64,000 nt of DNA from Taeniopygia guttata (GCF_048771995.1 NC_133050.1:3236501-3300500), one strand, 5' to 3'; positions 23,101 through 39,890 are shown, counted from the stretch's first letter. Notes: generated by a model not told the origin, from the letters alone. Numbers and translations: made by a program.

Positions 23101-25870
23101 GTGCTATGATCTCAGTGATGGGTGAGACAGACAAGGGGAGCAGCAGCCTGCCAGGCAGGAAGGAAGCTGACCATCTTTCCCAGTGATTTTTGCAGGATAC
23201 TGTTCTGCTCTGCAGCGTAAACACAGACAGCATCAGTCAAAAAAAGAGACCCATCACTGTTACTCTGCTCTAAAGTTACTATTCCCAGACCACCTTCTTT
23301 GTCAACTCTAGTGACTTGCCCTTTTCATCTCCTCCTCAGCATGGTGTAGGCAACTCCCCATTCTCTTCCCAACCAGAGCTGCATCCCTACAGGAAAAGGC
23401 GTTTCATTAAATGTATTACTAGTGCTTGTCAGGCATTCTTCAGCCTTTCAATCAAATATTATTTTATTTGAGAGGTTCAAGAGTGTGATAATGGAGAATG
23501 TTTTTCATCATTCTGCTGGGTGAGCCCTGATTATTTCAGCTTAATGAAACTGCTCTTACAAGTAAATTGTACCTAATGCATTCAGCTGCTGAAACTTCAC
23601 AGAGCTGGTCCTACACTGTTAACTCACAAGTACAGACATACCTGCAGGGGTTAAGATTGGAGCTGGTTTGAGTCATCCTCACCCAGCACACTTTAAAATA
23701 ACCCTCCACACCTCATTGCTTTACCATTTTGCTGAAGTTTCACCTTCTAAGTTGCATTTATTTAGAGTTGGTTTTGTTGTTTGGGTTTGGGCGCTCTTGA
23801 GGGGTGTGTTCTTTCGCTCCAAAGATAAGTTTAAAATATTTTAAATTACTCAGACATTTTAAAATATGAAATGCCTGAAAATTAAGCCAGGTGTTTCTTG
23901 TCCAGATGGTCCTTTATCAGCGTGCCATTCAAATACTTCCTTTTCTTGAACAGGATTTAAAAGTATTTCACTGTCAACAGATCACCTAATCATATATTGA
24001 CACACATTTTTCTAGCTTTATGAAAAACATATTTCCCTCAGAAATTGATAGATTTAAAAGATTTGATCAGAGTACATGTCTGGTTCCTTGGCAGTGTTTT
24101 CAGATCTTCTGACCAACCAAGTGAGTTTGTAAAATCTTTCAGTAATTCTCTCCCTTTTAGTTTCATATTCCAATAGAAACATGATCAGCACCTGGTGTTT
24201 TGTTATTTATTGCATGTATTTTGATTGCCTCTAAAATCTCCTGAAATTCTTCCACAAAAGGCTCAGCTTCTTAGGGAACAACCATTTATTGTTTGCCTAT
24301 CTCCCTCCTTAAGCAGCTTATTAAAGCACTCCCTCTTATCGCTCTGTAATCACATTCTTTGTGACCAAGGCATTTCCATTTGTGTTCTTTATCAGACTTA
24401 CTCAGGTGTACATTGATATGTCTGTAAAATTACCTCCAATTCCTGGCAGGTGTATCCTGCTCCCATTCTCCGGCACACCGGGAAACCCTGAGAGGAGGTG
24501 TTTGCACTGTCTGTCCTGGCAGGAGGGCTGTGCTGACTCCTATGGATCTCACAGCAGCGCAGAAAGGAAAAGTGGAGCAGTGCAGCAACGCTGCTAAGTC
24601 AGCCCCTGATGTTTTAGTGAGTCCTTCCTAGCCCTGAGGTGGAGACTCCTCAGAGCACACCCTGACTGCACTGGCTGCCCCCCAGCTCAGCCTCCTCTGG
24701 CCAAAAGAAATGCTAACACAGTGCTGCAGTGCATGACTTACAATTCAAGGGAGCACACAATTCACTTGGTAATTTTACCATATAATGGAAACTGTAGATT
24801 TGCTCATCAATGTCCCCTGCCTTACTCTGTTCTTAAAACCGCTAGGTATGCACTGAAAGGTGTGTTGGATGTTTACTTGCAATACTTCACTGTCATGTTT
24901 CATCAATAGGCTTTAAGGTCCCAGCTGCACCTTGCTGATCCTTATGAAAAGAACTCAAGTCTAAGAAGTATTTGCTACTGGAAAATTATTCTTCTCACAT
25001 TGAATACTCATCACCACCGCTGCTGATGAGAGAAAGGAAATAAATTCTGAGATTGCACACTCTGCTTTTAAAGCTAGGAAGTATTAGGATACAGACATTT
25101 CCTCACCTCATTCACAACACAGGCTGCAAAATACTCATTATCTACCTCTTATTTACTCAGTTGTAATTGTACTAACTGTAAACACATTGTACTCTTTAGC
25201 CATGGGCAATTTTATACATTCCTCCCTAATATCCCAGTCTTTACTGAACTTATCTTCCTAACATGTCTACAAAGAAAGCTTCCAACTTCACTGAGAGAAA
25301 TAGTAAAGAAGATAAACAACCCTCAGTATTTTGGGGGGCGATTTAAAGTGCAAGAGCTTGATTTGCCAACACCTTTAATATCACACATCTTTCTAGGCCC
25401 AGCTCCTATTAACTTAAATTGCATAGTTCAGCTCTTCTCTAAATCAGACCATACAATTTCATGATCGTTAATCAGAAAATGAGTAATACACGCACAGAAG
25501 CTGCAGGGAGAACTGAACTGTCCAGCAGCACACATTCCTCTGGGATAGAAAGTGGAACAGCATTGCTGAGGTACTGATAAATAAAACACGAGCTGAATAA
25601 ATAGTGCAAATAGTGCTCCTATGTAAAGAGAACGTCCTGTAGAAGTTTACTTGCTTAGAATAAATGAGAACTGACTAACTTTGGTAATACCACCTAAATT
25701 AAAGCTGGGTAAACTTTTAGCTCATGTGCCTGGACAGCAAGCTGATCTTCTGAGTAGGATTTAAGGATCTTTTAAGGATCTCCAACATGCATGTGACCTT
25801 TCTGAAATCCATTCTCCTGATGCCTATGTGTACCATGCTTCTTTCATAGGTAAGGACAATCAGATCCTTC
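17135..25870. other. Intergenic AT-rich block, no gene recognised
   Basis: An A-rich tract lies at 17424-17530, and a short AT-rich stretch of attaat/taatta phrases lies at 18350-18420. The rest is unique AT-rich sequence without recognisable exons, RNA genes or repeat families. The 18590-18800 stretch has a slightly retroviral look (GC-richer, phrases such as ctggcttgtcgtgcaggcc), but I could not place it. Confidence 0.45.
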
Positions 25871-25877
25871 ACACATG

Positions 25878-26280
25878 GAGCATCACTCATACAAGGAAAG
25901 GCTGGGACAATTGGGTTTGTTCAGCCTGGAGAAGCTTTGGGGTGACTTAATTGTGGCCTTCCAGTACCGTAAGGAATTGACAAAAAAAAATAGGGAGTGG
26001 CTATTTGTAAGGGCCTGGGGTTACAAGAAGAGGGAGGGTGGCTTCAAACTGAAAGAGAGGGGTTTGAGATTAGATGTTAAGAATAAATTCCTCCCTGTGA
26101 GGGTGGAGAGGCCCTGGCACAGGTGCCCAGAGCAGCTGTGGCTGCCCCTGGATCCCTGGCAGTGCCCAAGGCCAGGTTGGACAGGGCTTGGAGCAGCCTG
26201 GGACTGTGGAAGGTGCCCAGGGTGGGGGTGGGAGTCGGTGATTTAAGGCCCCTTCTGACCGAAACCATTCTGAGATGCTG
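25878..26280 (+). mobile_element. CR1 LINE 3' fragment
   Basis: A long, well-preserved CR1 segment. It runs from catacaaggaaaggctgggac, through agcctggagaagctttgggg and ctccctgtgagggtggagag, to the gcccagagcagctgtggctg block and the ggacagggcttggagcagcc end. It lies a few hundred bases upstream of the NUP210-like first exon. Confidence 0.93.
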
Positions 26281-26629
26281 TGGTAATGAATGAACAGTTT
26301 CTCAGCATAGCTGTTAGCACCAGTGTGTCCGGGGAACATGAAGGGGGCCAGGAAGGCCAATGGCACCCGGCTTGTTCCAGCACTGCTGTGGCAGCAGGAC
26401 CAGGGCAGTGACCGTCCCGCTGTGCTGGGCTCAGCTGAAGCCACGCTTCGAACCCTGTGTTCAGCTTTGCTACCCACGACATAACAGACATTGCGGTGCT
26501 GGAGCCTGGCCGGGGAAGGGGAAGGGTCTGGAGCACGACTCCTACGAGACACTGGGGGTTAGGCCCGGAGAAAAGGACGTTTTTCAAACAGCCGGCGCCT
26601 GGCCATTGGCACCGCGTGAGTTCCCCTGA

Positions 26630-27229
<600 letters not shown>

Positions 27230-27761
27230 TGAGTGCAGGTGCCGCCGCCCTTTGTCCGTTCTCCCCCCCGGCTCCTGCGGCGGCTCCCCGGCCCGCGGCG
27301 GGGCCTGACGGCTCCCAGGCAGCCGGGCCCTCTCCCACCGCTCTCACCTCGCTGCTGGCGGGTTTGGGCGGCCCAGCAGTGCGGGAGCAGGCACGGAGAG
27401 CATCCCGAAGGGGAAAGGTTGTTTGTTGTCTGTAGTGGGGGTTCAACCCGCTGGAGGGGGGCAGTGTCTGCAGGCCGGGCCCTGGGCGGGAGGTCCCTGC
27501 TTGTAAAGGAAGCTTCCCGCCATGGCTCCGTGCCCGACATGTGCCTCTCACCGCTGTGCACCCACCCACACACCCCACACGTATTCACCTGCTTCTCTCT
27601 GTGCCCCACACACACACTCCACCTGCTGCTCCAGGTACCGTGCCCACTGTGCCTCCACACCCGCACTGCTCACCCTGCCGCCCCGCACTCCCGCAGTGCC
27701 ACCACACACATGGCCACAGTCCCAAGTGTGCGGGGACAGCGCCCAAAGTGCTGCTGCTGTG

Positions 27762-27857
27762 GAAATACCCCTTCTCTTGCTGTGCTCAGTAATGAAATAC
27801 CCCTTCTCTTGCTGTGCTCAGTAATGAAATACCCCTTCTCTTGCTGTGCTCAGTAAT
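27762..27857. repeat. 32-bp tandem repeat, three exact copies
   Basis: Unit gaaataccccttctcttgct plus gtgctcagtaat occurs at 27762-27793, 27794-27825 and 27826-27857 without differences, indicating very recent expansion. Confidence 0.95.
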
Positions 27858-28173
27858 GAAGGTCCTGACAGCTCTGAGCTCAGGCTGTGGACATAAAGGA
27901 GTCATAGCTAAGTCGGGAGCTTCTCACTGCTGCTGCAAGTGTAGGTAACAGCGCCCTTAAGACTCCACCTGGGAACAGTGAAGTGGAGTTTCAAAAGTGA
28001 AAGCTTTCCCAGTTTTCTCAGTGTTGAGCACGTGGGATGTACTCCAGGAGCTTCTGGCTGGGAGCCCCCTTCCTGCCTGGCACAGGGGGGAGGACTGGGT
28101 AGTGTTGAGCACAGAGGCTGAAGGCAAATCCCACAGCATGGGCAAATTTAGAAAGCTCATGGTAGTCTTCATG

Positions 28174-28233
28174 GTAAACAAATGTTGCCAACTCCTTGTC
28201 CTTGTAAACAAATGTTGCCAACTCCTTGTCCTT
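28174..28233. repeat. 30-bp tandem duplication
   Basis: The unit gtaaacaaatgttgccaact plus ccttgtcctt is present twice, head to tail, without differences. Confidence 0.9.
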
Positions 28234-30244
28234 TCTGTCGAGCTCTAGAGTGGTAACTTAATCAGTAATGAGCAGGAGGTACCCACCTGAAAAAGAAGCA
28301 GCAGTTGAGGTATGTTTAGGATGATACTTCTCAATGTGCCAGATGGATGTGTGTAGCAGTTTTCAGGTTTTTTGTGTGTGGCAGTTACTGAAACACATCT
28401 TAAAGGGCTATGTTTTCATTCTCTTTGTTTCTTTGCTTGGTTGTTGTACATTTCTCAATCTCTGGGCTGGGAACAACCCTTTGGTCTGTTACAATTTTTA
28501 TATTTGAGGATGCTTGTGAAGAAGAGCAGTAATTTTACCCAGAAGTCAACTAAATGAAAGTTACTAGATGAGATGCTTGTGGTCATGTAATTTAATTTTT
28601 AATGGACTGCTTTAGTGAAAATCTCATAAGTGTGGGTTTTTTCTCTTTCCTTACTCAAATTTTTGAAGGCTGCTGAGTCTTTAAAAGGGTTTGGTTTATG
28701 AGGTAAACTACATTGCATAAAGCTAAACCCCAAAACTCATCAAAGCACTAGTAAAATCGGGGAGTATAGACTCCCTTTCCTGTTTGCCAGTGAGCTGTGA
28801 GATGATGCTGGGCTGGCTGCAGCCATTCCTGCACATGCCAGGTGCTATCCTGCTGTCAGAAGCATGGAGATCTCTGCTAATCTCACTAAAGTCTTCAAAT
28901 GAAAATATGTAAGATTGTTCTCCAGAGACATGCCATATTTTATCTACATATCTCTAATGGAAGTGATTTTTGTATACTTCAGAGCATGTTCCATTGGTGC
29001 TGTTTGCCAGTATACAATGGCTCATATCTCTCATGCAAAGGGGCCTCAACATCCTTTTCCATCCTCTCCCTCTGCCCTTCAGAGATGACTTTTGGCTGAG
29101 AATTCAGGAAATTACACCTAATTCACCTTCTGTGTGCTGTCATCTTCTGTGGCTTGTAGAATGAGCATTTATTGACTTCTGCTTTGCAAGGCCTGGCAGG
29201 ATGTGGGTTGTGAAACTCGACGTGTGCTCGGCAAACCCTCCGGAGGAAGGAGCCGTGTGTGTGCCTGAGCAGATGCAGCAGTTGCACCCGGGGCTCTCTC
29301 CCTCTGCATCCTTGTCCTCGCAGGCCTGGAGCTGTGGGGGGACAGAAGGAATTGTGTCTGGAGGAGCAGCAGCACAGCCACTTGCTGACACCTGTGCTTC
29401 CTGTCTGAAGGAGCTGTTACTGGAGAGGGGCTGTCGAACTGACCAAGTTAGGGAGTACCAAATGCACTGGCTTGGGATGGAGTGACTCTTCCTCACATTT
29501 GGGAAATGATAGGTGTGTTTGCATGCATGAAAGCAGGGGTTTGAATGGAAATGGTCAGATTCAGGCCCTCTGTGTCTGGAGAGGGGACTGGGGGTTTGGG
29601 ATATGGGAGATTGTGGCCTATGGGAGCTGTTCTGGTTGTACAGCAGCATCTGATAGCTGCTTGACACCTTTTGAAGGTCTGCATTACTCATCTCAAGCAT
29701 TCAGAATTCAAAGGCAAGTGTCCAATTTCCTGAAAGATCAGTCTATAGCATGTTGTGACTTTACTTTTTCCCAGTTTCCCTTTCAGCCTTCAAGTTTACG
29801 TCTGAAAGTAGGATATTTTCAAAGTGATTGTAGTGGTGTCTGAGAATTGCACTGATTGAGAGGAAAAAGGTCAAGTTCTGTCATCATCCCAACAGACTGG
29901 GAGTAATGGTAAAGTTACAAGCATGGCTCTAAAGTATTTTCTGGATTTCAAAATGCTCATGCCTTCTGGAGTTTGGGTTGCCTTTATATTAAAATTATTT
30001 TTTGGAAAAAGCTTTGTTTTCAAAGCAGACGGTGTTTCCATCTGTTAATATTGTACGTGGCACTATTTTCAGGCATAAAATACAGTCTGTGCAGATATAT
30101 TTAGCATTTCTATTGCATCTGTATTTGTCTTTTAACCACCTTAATCCATAAATTGCACCTGAAAGAATGAAAGCATTCAAAAGCAGAATTTTCTCCTTGA
30201 AACCTGCCATACCATAATAACATTTTTTGGGGAAGGATGGGAAC

Positions 30245-30270
30245 ACACACACACACAAAAAAAAATATTC
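30245..30270. repeat. CA/A simple repeat
   Basis: A short run of about seven CA units is followed directly by nine A. Ordinary microsatellite. Confidence 0.8.
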
Positions 30271-33200
30271 CCCCCAAGGTAGGCTCCATGGCTGGGTATT
30301 TGTAGCAGAAATTATCTGCAGTGTACAAATATGTTTACATATTTCATTGTTTCATGGAGCGTAGAACTGAGATACATGGTGAGGGCTGGTGGAAATGAAG
30401 AGGAGTTTATTGCCACCTTAATGAAAGGTTTGTGTGTGCTACTGAAGCCCTCACTGAAGGAGTTGTAATGAGGTAATTGCCATGGGAGAGGAGCTGGTGG
30501 CACAACAGTAAAGGGGGAGATGCAGTGGCTGAGTGGTGTTGGAGCTGTGGGATGCACAGGTACTTGCAGAGAGCCCAAGCCCACTGCACAGTGCTGCTGT
30601 CACAGTAGTTGGCTGGCCAAGCTCATTTTCCAGCTCCTTACCTTGTCGTGTTGTTGTTATAGATTGATCTTACTTCTCCGTCTGCTGGCTTGTGTGCTTT
30701 TAAAAATCTGTATCAGTAGTGTTGTTCATTGAGATCTGTTGCTTTGCTCTAAGACCAATAGTCTCATCCCTAGTAATGTGGGAGTTGTGTTGCTTCCTGG
30801 ATCACCTCTTTTACCACAGGTCTAAAAAACCTGTCTGACTGTCACAAAAAATGTTTTGTGTGAGCTATTGTTAACTTCCGTATTGTGAAGTGACATCTTA
30901 AATAATGTTTGTTCTCCCTCTCCCTGACTCACCTGGCTGTGCTTTCCCAGCAGGGCTTCAAGCTCTTGGAAGTGCCAGCAGGAGCTCAGGACTGGTTTGA
31001 GGTGTGCTGGGTGGTAAAGTGAGAGGGGCTGTGCTGCTGTGACTCAGGTGTGTGTGTTACCTGAGAGTGTTGGCTCAGAACCAGAGCAGGGGGTGCGAGT
31101 CTGTGGCAGAAGTGTTCTGACAGAGCCCAGGAGGCAGAAGAAATAATGTTGTTTCTCTTAGCTGATGTTTGAATATCAGTGCAAGTTTACTGTTGAAAAA
31201 AGCTTTTTCTCAGTCTGAGCATCACTTGCCTGCTAAGGCAGACAGAAGGACTAGGGACTTGTTGATTTTGGGCAATATTTCATTGCTGAACACCCATGAA
31301 ATAAATGTTCTAGACTTTTGCTCTCTTTTTAGTCCCAAGAGTGGCTATATAATGTCCCCAGTGTATTGGTCAGTCCAATCTTCCCAAACTCTTGGAGTCT
31401 TCTACTGCTCAGTTCCCGCTGACTGCATACCAGCCCAAATGCCCAATAAAATTCTAAAAGATCAGATCAACTGACAGTCGTAGTGCAGCTCCACAGAGGT
31501 GGATTTTTGCTGGCTCAGTCAGCTGAGTTTAGTCTGAAGAGCTGACAGAACAGTATAAAACACTGGAGCAATAAGAATCAACAGAGAATTGCCAGGGAGA
31601 GAAACAGGAATAAGTGCCTGATCCTTGAACCAACTGATGAATAAATGACGTATAATCTAGTGGGGTATTGATTGACATGTGGTGCTACAGAACAGTCAAT
31701 GAAGAACACGGGCCTGGGTTTGGCTAGATGTGTGGCTACAGTCTTGGCACATGGCTCTGTGTCTGAGGCCCTGGAGGGGATGGAAATGGTGAATGAAGCA
31801 CAGACTGACAAGAGGACTGGCAGCCTCTTTGTTGGTGCCATTCATTCCTCAGCAAGTAGGATTTTTCTCTGAGGGAAATACAAACTGGGGACTTTGGTGA
31901 GCTTTTTTCCCCTTCCCTCCTCAGTCTTCCTTCGGGTCCTTCCTCCCTGCCTTGCTGTTTCTTACAGGCGCTGGCTTTGGGATCCAGAGCAAGTGCCAGA
32001 AATGCTTCCCATTGCTGGCTTCTCAGGATCTAATTTTGCCTTCTGACAAGCCCAGCTCTCAATGTCACACACACTGACACGCTGCCGAAGAGCTGCTGTA
32101 GTTGGCAGAGGATCCAAATTGTGGGTTTTGTCACTTAAAGCTGAAGATTCTTTTTCTTGCCCATCTAGGACCCAGTAGTGATCCCAGTGTAGTGCTGCTG
32201 TAATCCCCAGCCTGGCTGATTAATGCCTTTGCCTCTCTGTGCTTGGCCCTGCATCCAGGTAGCTGTAAGCAGAATGTGCTTCTGATATTGCTGAATGATA
32301 GAGGGACCATCAGATACTTCCTGTGTTCTGCTGGAAAAAATACTTATCGAGCAGATTGTTTTTAAATATAAATCCATATGAAACCAAGCCTCAGAAAGGC
32401 CCACTGGAGTAAAATTTCTATTGAAAAAAAAGACATTCAGGTGATATTCTACCTCTTAAACTATTGCTAGAAGCCAAATAGTGTTTAATCTCAGTTTCTC
32501 TACTGCAGTGACTGGCTTTTAGCTGTAAAAGCATGAAAGTTCCTTTAAAATTGGAGAGTGTATGTTTGCAGTTAAAATTTAATTTTTGTTGATGTATTCC
32601 TAGTCTGAAAAGTATCCTGTAATTAGATTCCATTTTACAGCACTGCTATTAGTGCAAATCACAGTGGTTTTGTATTACAATTCATAGCCAGATATTAAAA
32701 GAACAAATACAAACCACAGTGAAACCTCTGTTGTGTTGTAACCACAATCAATACCAGACTGTAAGAATGCAAAATCCTCAAATTAATAACACAACATCTA
32801 ATGGCAGAGAGTATTAAGCAGTGTAAAGAGCTAAATAAAAGTCAATTTCTTACATATAATTCTTATTTAAAAAAACCTGCATGCAGACCTAGTCACATGC
32901 ACATGCTCAGCTTTAAAAGCCAACCAGGCAAGTACAGGAAAAGCCTTACTTGTTGTGAAAGCTTATATTTTTAAAGAAACTTGCTAAATGTTGGGAAAGT
33001 GTTTCATGGTTGCCTGGGAACAGCAGAACAGAAGTAAAATAACTAATTGCTCACTTTTAATCTCTCAAATAGATTTTAATTTTTTAGAGTAAAGCTGTGT
33101 GCTATTAATACAGAAAATAATATTATTTTAGAAACAGTGTAATCCCTATTAAAGATATGCACATATTTGTGTACATTGTTTAGGTATATAGACTAGATAT

Positions 33201-34452
33201 AAACAAACAATTTTCAGGTTTAAGCTTTCAATTAGTGTTTCAATTGCCCATTGCCTACTGCTGTGGGCTGTTTTTTCCTTGATTAGATAAAGTACTTTGA
33301 AATTCTGGGTCAGCAGTTGATATTGTAGTTTCAAAATCCTCTAAAACTACTCCTTATGGAAGCAAAATACTGTTGGGAGCTTAAGGTTCGAAATGGGATT
33401 TGCAGTTTTCATGCAGTGGCTACGAGCAGAGGCCCGTGCTCACCCGGGCTGCAGCTGTTAACTCTCAGATAATTCAGTGCGCTGTGATGTGTTGTTTTTC
33501 AATAGATACGCTTTTAGTTAAGGAGAAATTCAGTTTTTTGCTGGTGTGGATTTGTTGGTTGTGCCATTAAGAGAAGGAGGTGAAACCTGTGTCTGGGAAC
33601 TCAGTCATACGTGACATTGCTGTTTGTTTGGAACTCCCATCCTGCTCCTTGCTGGGTTAGAGAATTTTCCCCACACATCCCAGGTAGGCATTTTTGTACA
33701 TCTTCCAGAGAAAAAGTCCAAGCCATCCAGCTTCCCCAAATTACAGGGGGGAATCCAGTGCCCGGTTTAGGTTGCATTTACCAGAGAGCGCAGCTGTCTG
33801 CTCTAGAAGTTTTCATCAGAGCTGTGCTATCCGGAGGAGCGATTCCCGAGCAGCTTTGTCACCCATCAGTGCTTGCTTTCATTGTTTTAATCCTTCAAAG
33901 GGCCCTTGTGAGCGGATCCCGGGCACACAGCGGGGCCTGTTCCGGGCTGGGTTCCCGAGCAGCTCCCGGCGCTGCCTCTCTCCCTCCCTGGCTCTGGGCT
34001 GGGACGGCCCCGGCACAGCCCGGGCACGGGGCTGAAGGGCCGGAGTGACTAGCAAGGGCTTTGGCTGCTGCAGCACTTCACTGGCTCTGCACTTACCCCT
34101 CAGATGTGCAGTGCTGCTAGCTCAGATTTACTTTGAAGAGGCTTGCTTTTTAATAACTCTTCAACTTTTGTTGTTGTTTTATCTTGACGGTTTTGGTACA
34201 CTGGAAGGGAACGCTGGGCTCCACTAAGTAATACCCTGGGCCTGCTCCATGGGTTTCGGGGAAAGTTGATTGATTCCATGGTGGAGAGAATGGTGAGCTT
34301 GCCTGCCCTGCCTCTGGCCTGGGCTTTCCCCATCCTCAGCCCACGCTTGCCTTGGCTGGGGTCCTTGAGGAGCTGCTGCCATCCGCTCTTCCCAAAGGCA
34401 GCGGCTGGGCACGCAGCAGGTGCCGGGTGAATTGCTGGGATCCGTGTGCTGA

Positions 34453-34659
<207 letters not shown>

Positions 34660-35330
34660 TGAGATCTGGAGCTGCACAGGCGCATTTCACTTCCTATGCA
34701 CAGTCTTTTAGGCTTTCCATCGCCGTGGAAAAGTAAAAAGTTTTAACTTCTGTTTGCCTCAGATAAGTGTTAATTACTTTAATGATACACCCAGGAAAAG
34801 ATGTAATTCTTAAAACCCCCACCCCCAAAAATCCACCAATAGAGGGGGTGATTGAAATATAAAAAAGTGTTTAATAAAAATGACTAGCGCAAATTCAGAT
34901 ACTTAGTATTTGAAAAGCTGGAAGTTGCTTTTGTGTCTGTCATACAATATACCTGGTTAGTTTTTATAGTGAGAGAGAGGCAAAGCCGGATGGCCAATTA
35001 AATGCCGTGCAGTCACTAACTGAAGGAGTTTATGGGCCTTTATTGTCTGTGGGTAAAAGTCATCTCTGGGACATGAGAGCACTGTAGCAACTCTGCATAA
35101 GCACTCCCAGACAACACCTGTACCTGTCAGTGTAAACGGAGATCAGAGTTTCTGCAGATTTATTCTGCAGTTCAGTGAGGAAGGGAACTGTTTTTCTTGC
35201 TTTCTGAGTCACTGTTTGACCATGAGTTTCTTCATGAAGGTCATGACCAAGTTTCGGTTCCTTCAGTGTCAGTGCCTTGTGTCACTGGCTAAATTTGAGG
35301 TGCATCTTAACTTATCATTGTTCTTGATGA

Positions 35331-35546
<216 letters not shown>

Positions 35547-36325
35547 TGAAAGTTCTAACTGTCTGATACATGCACTAGCTTTATTTGTCACACTGTTGAT
35601 TGTTTGAAGCCAAGTGGAGAATTTTAAGGAGTTTCTCTGGATCATACCTGGTGAAGTTGTCTGTTCCTTTTTTTCTTTTGAGCTGAAGTAGTCTAAAGAA
35701 TTTTGCAAAAGGATGTTTTTGTGAACAGTCAGGTATCTGACAGGAGGTTCCGAGGTGATGTTTGAGACCAGCCACCTATTGCTCAATCTGTTTAACTGCT
35801 ACACAAACACTTCTGGGACACACCATTTAGGCTTACAAGAGTCAGTGCATTTGTGAATGCATTTGTTATTTAATAGGAGCAGAAAACTTCTGCTTTTTGT
35901 AGCATCAGAAAAAGAGCCATGATCTGATATGAATTCCATGCTTACAACAATCAAGTTTTGTGCACACACAACACTCCAAGCAAGGGAGTTTTAGAACAGC
36001 TACTGAAGGGAAATAATGTGTCAAGCGGCTATAAAAGGTGGAATTAACTGTTTTGGTTACTGTGCCCATCCCACCTGTGTTTGTAAACTGTGAATGTCAG
36101 GTGAAGTATGGTAATATGGTGATATGTTAATAATGAAAAGTAAATTTGTTTTTGTCCTATGTGCAGTGCTGGATTTGTGGCTTGGTGTTGTGCAGATTCA
36201 AGGGTACTTCATGGTTCTTCTTGTAGGGATAAAATAGAGAAATTTCCCAGGGAAATAGGTCATGGTTTATGTTCCAGGAAGACTCTATGCTCGTTCTCTG
36301 TTTATATTTTAATCTGGTTGTTTGA

Positions 36326-36430
<105 letters not shown>

Positions 36431-37832
36431 TAAAGTAATTTCCTTTGGTCTCAAAAGTTGGTTCAGTCTGATGCGTAAAAAATACTTCCCCACATCTAGC
36501 CAGTTTACTGAACTGGTGCCTAAAATGATAATGTTAAGGGTCAGTTGTTTCAGTTTGGGTTTTTTTAACCTACTCAGCAGCCTGGGCACTTTGTTCTCTG
36601 TTTAATTTAACTGATAGTGTTAGTGAGCAGCTCTGGTAGCTCCGATGCCATAATTAGAAATAAACAGATGCAGTTGTTATCTTTCTGAAACATCTCATGC
36701 AGAAGGAAGATTTACCAGTAAGATTGTTATCTCAGGATTTCAGCAGAGTTTTATTTTTCGCTTTTGAAGGGAAAAAAGTCACTTTCCATTTCAGAAAGGA
36801 GCTCTCTGAGCCTTAAGAGTTTCAGGTGTCAGTGGACACTTAGTTCTGGTGTTGAAATAGGAGGATTCCTTGTGGGGAAACCAGTTCTCCTACAGAGCAG
36901 AATGGTTAACAGCCGACTTCCATCCTCCACCTGACACTCCAAATACGCTGCAGGTGGGATGGGGGGAGCCAGCAAAACTTTGCTCCTGGGCAAACACAAA
37001 CTAATTTTGCAGCCTTAGAGAAGCAGCATTGGCTGGGGAAAGCCTGCTAAGCCCATAATACACCTGAAGCTGCAGGTACAAGTGAGAGCCAGAATGAATG
37101 GCTTAGTGGGACTGGATATCCCAAGTCCTGGTACATATGGAGCTTTTTTTGTCAGTATAACTATTTGCTGATGTGATTTTAACCAAACTAATATTGATAT
37201 ATTCTCTACTGTTAGCATAACTATGATACCATAGAAATGTTCTACAAGTGGTACAGCTTTGCAAAATAAATCATAAATTGTCAGGAATATGTTAATATCC
37301 ATAACTGTTCTCCATATGGCTCCACTGGTTTTTCTCTGAACGTGAACATGAAGCCAGGCAGATCATGTGCATACAGAAGGTGACACCATGTGAAATATGC
37401 TCCTCTTTCCAAAATTTCCTGTCATTTGCCCGTTCATGGCAAATTCCTTCCCTCTCTTTTGCCACTTTTCACTGAAATTTCTAACAGTTACTACAGGTTT
37501 TCTGCTTGCAGACTATTTTCATAGTCATTTGTTAAATACATCCTGGCTTCTTGAGGGAGGTCAGAGTTGCATTCTGGGTTTGTTGAGCTATTGCTTTTAT
37601 AAACATAAGCTTTGGGTCTTGCACATCAGTTCTTTTACAATATAGAGGGTTTTTGCAGTCTCACCTACTGAACAAACTGGAGAGGTAATTGTAGACAACA
37701 TGTGCAGTCTTGTGATAGCTCACAAGCAAGCTTCAGACAAACTTACCTTTCACAGAAGTTAGCTGCAGATACCTCAAAGAATGAGTAAAATTGGGATATC
37801 TGATCCCAGGCAAGTATCTTAAATCGGCTTAA

Positions 37833-38126
<294 letters not shown>

Positions 38127-38369
38127 TGAATGAGCATCTGTTTTTCTATAGTCTCCAAAATGATCTTCATATCGACATGAATTTTTTCTTCATTCTTGCA
38201 CTGTGTGCACAGAGCAGATCTCTGTACCATTCACTGTCCCTTGCATTTTGTTGTGACAAAAGTCAAGATGAAACTAAAGAGCCAAATAATAAAAATAAAA
38301 TTACAGCAAATAATGGTTTACACTTCTAGATTCTAAATTCCTGCTTCATGGTCTGTTTTAAACAAATGA

Positions 38370-38645
<276 letters not shown>

Positions 38646-39275
38646 TAATGTTTAATACTGTTTTCCTAAGGCACACAGTGATAGAGCTGTTTAGTTCTTT
38701 CTGTCAAAAAAATTGTGACTCTTAAGAATATACTCTTGCAGATTTGTCAAGGATGTGGAGACAAGGGTAACTTAAAATGAGAGCTAACACTGTGATTTTA
38801 GTTGTTGACAGTCACTAAGGAATTGACTGACTTTCTTGCTTAAATCAAATTTAGATTAGTAACTTTTCTAACAGAAAATGTTTTATTGGCAAATGGATTT
38901 GCTCCACAAAGTGAAGCGTTTATAAATGTGGGTTATCTGGCTTTATGCCCATTTCAAAATGCAGTGCCTTGAGTTTTCTCTCCTTTTTTCCCTTCTGTCT
39001 TTTTATTTCGTTTGAAGCTGGAAATCACTTGAATGTTAGGTCGAAATACTGAGATGACATTAGTTGGGAATTGCAGTTTCACAGACATACAATTTGCCAA
39101 GAAACTCGTTTTGTGTGTGTGATGTCAGGACAGAAGTGCTATTTTTACAAGCCACTAGAAGTATTGATTTCGTATGTGCACTAGGCATCAGTAAAAAGTA
39201 ATCAGCAATAATTAGCAGCAGATAGCCACTGCCACACCTGCTTTTATTGTTTCCTATGTTTTGTTTCACGTCCAG

Positions 39276-39646
<371 letters not shown>

Positions 39647-39890
39647 TAAATCATGTCTGTTCCCCTCAGTCACTGTAGAAATGTATGGGGCTTTATTTAA
39701 TGTTTACATTTCAGTCCTTATATTCTCTAGTGAGATCTCTCCAAAGTGCTCGCTGTCCTGCAGTGAAGTGGGGAGAATGTTTATTTGCAGTGCACACTTA
39801 GCTTTAGAATAGCCAAAGAGGCTTGAGGAGTGCCAGGAGAATGCTGCTCTTGGCTTGTGCTGAACCATGTGTTCCTTGACTGAGCCGCAG

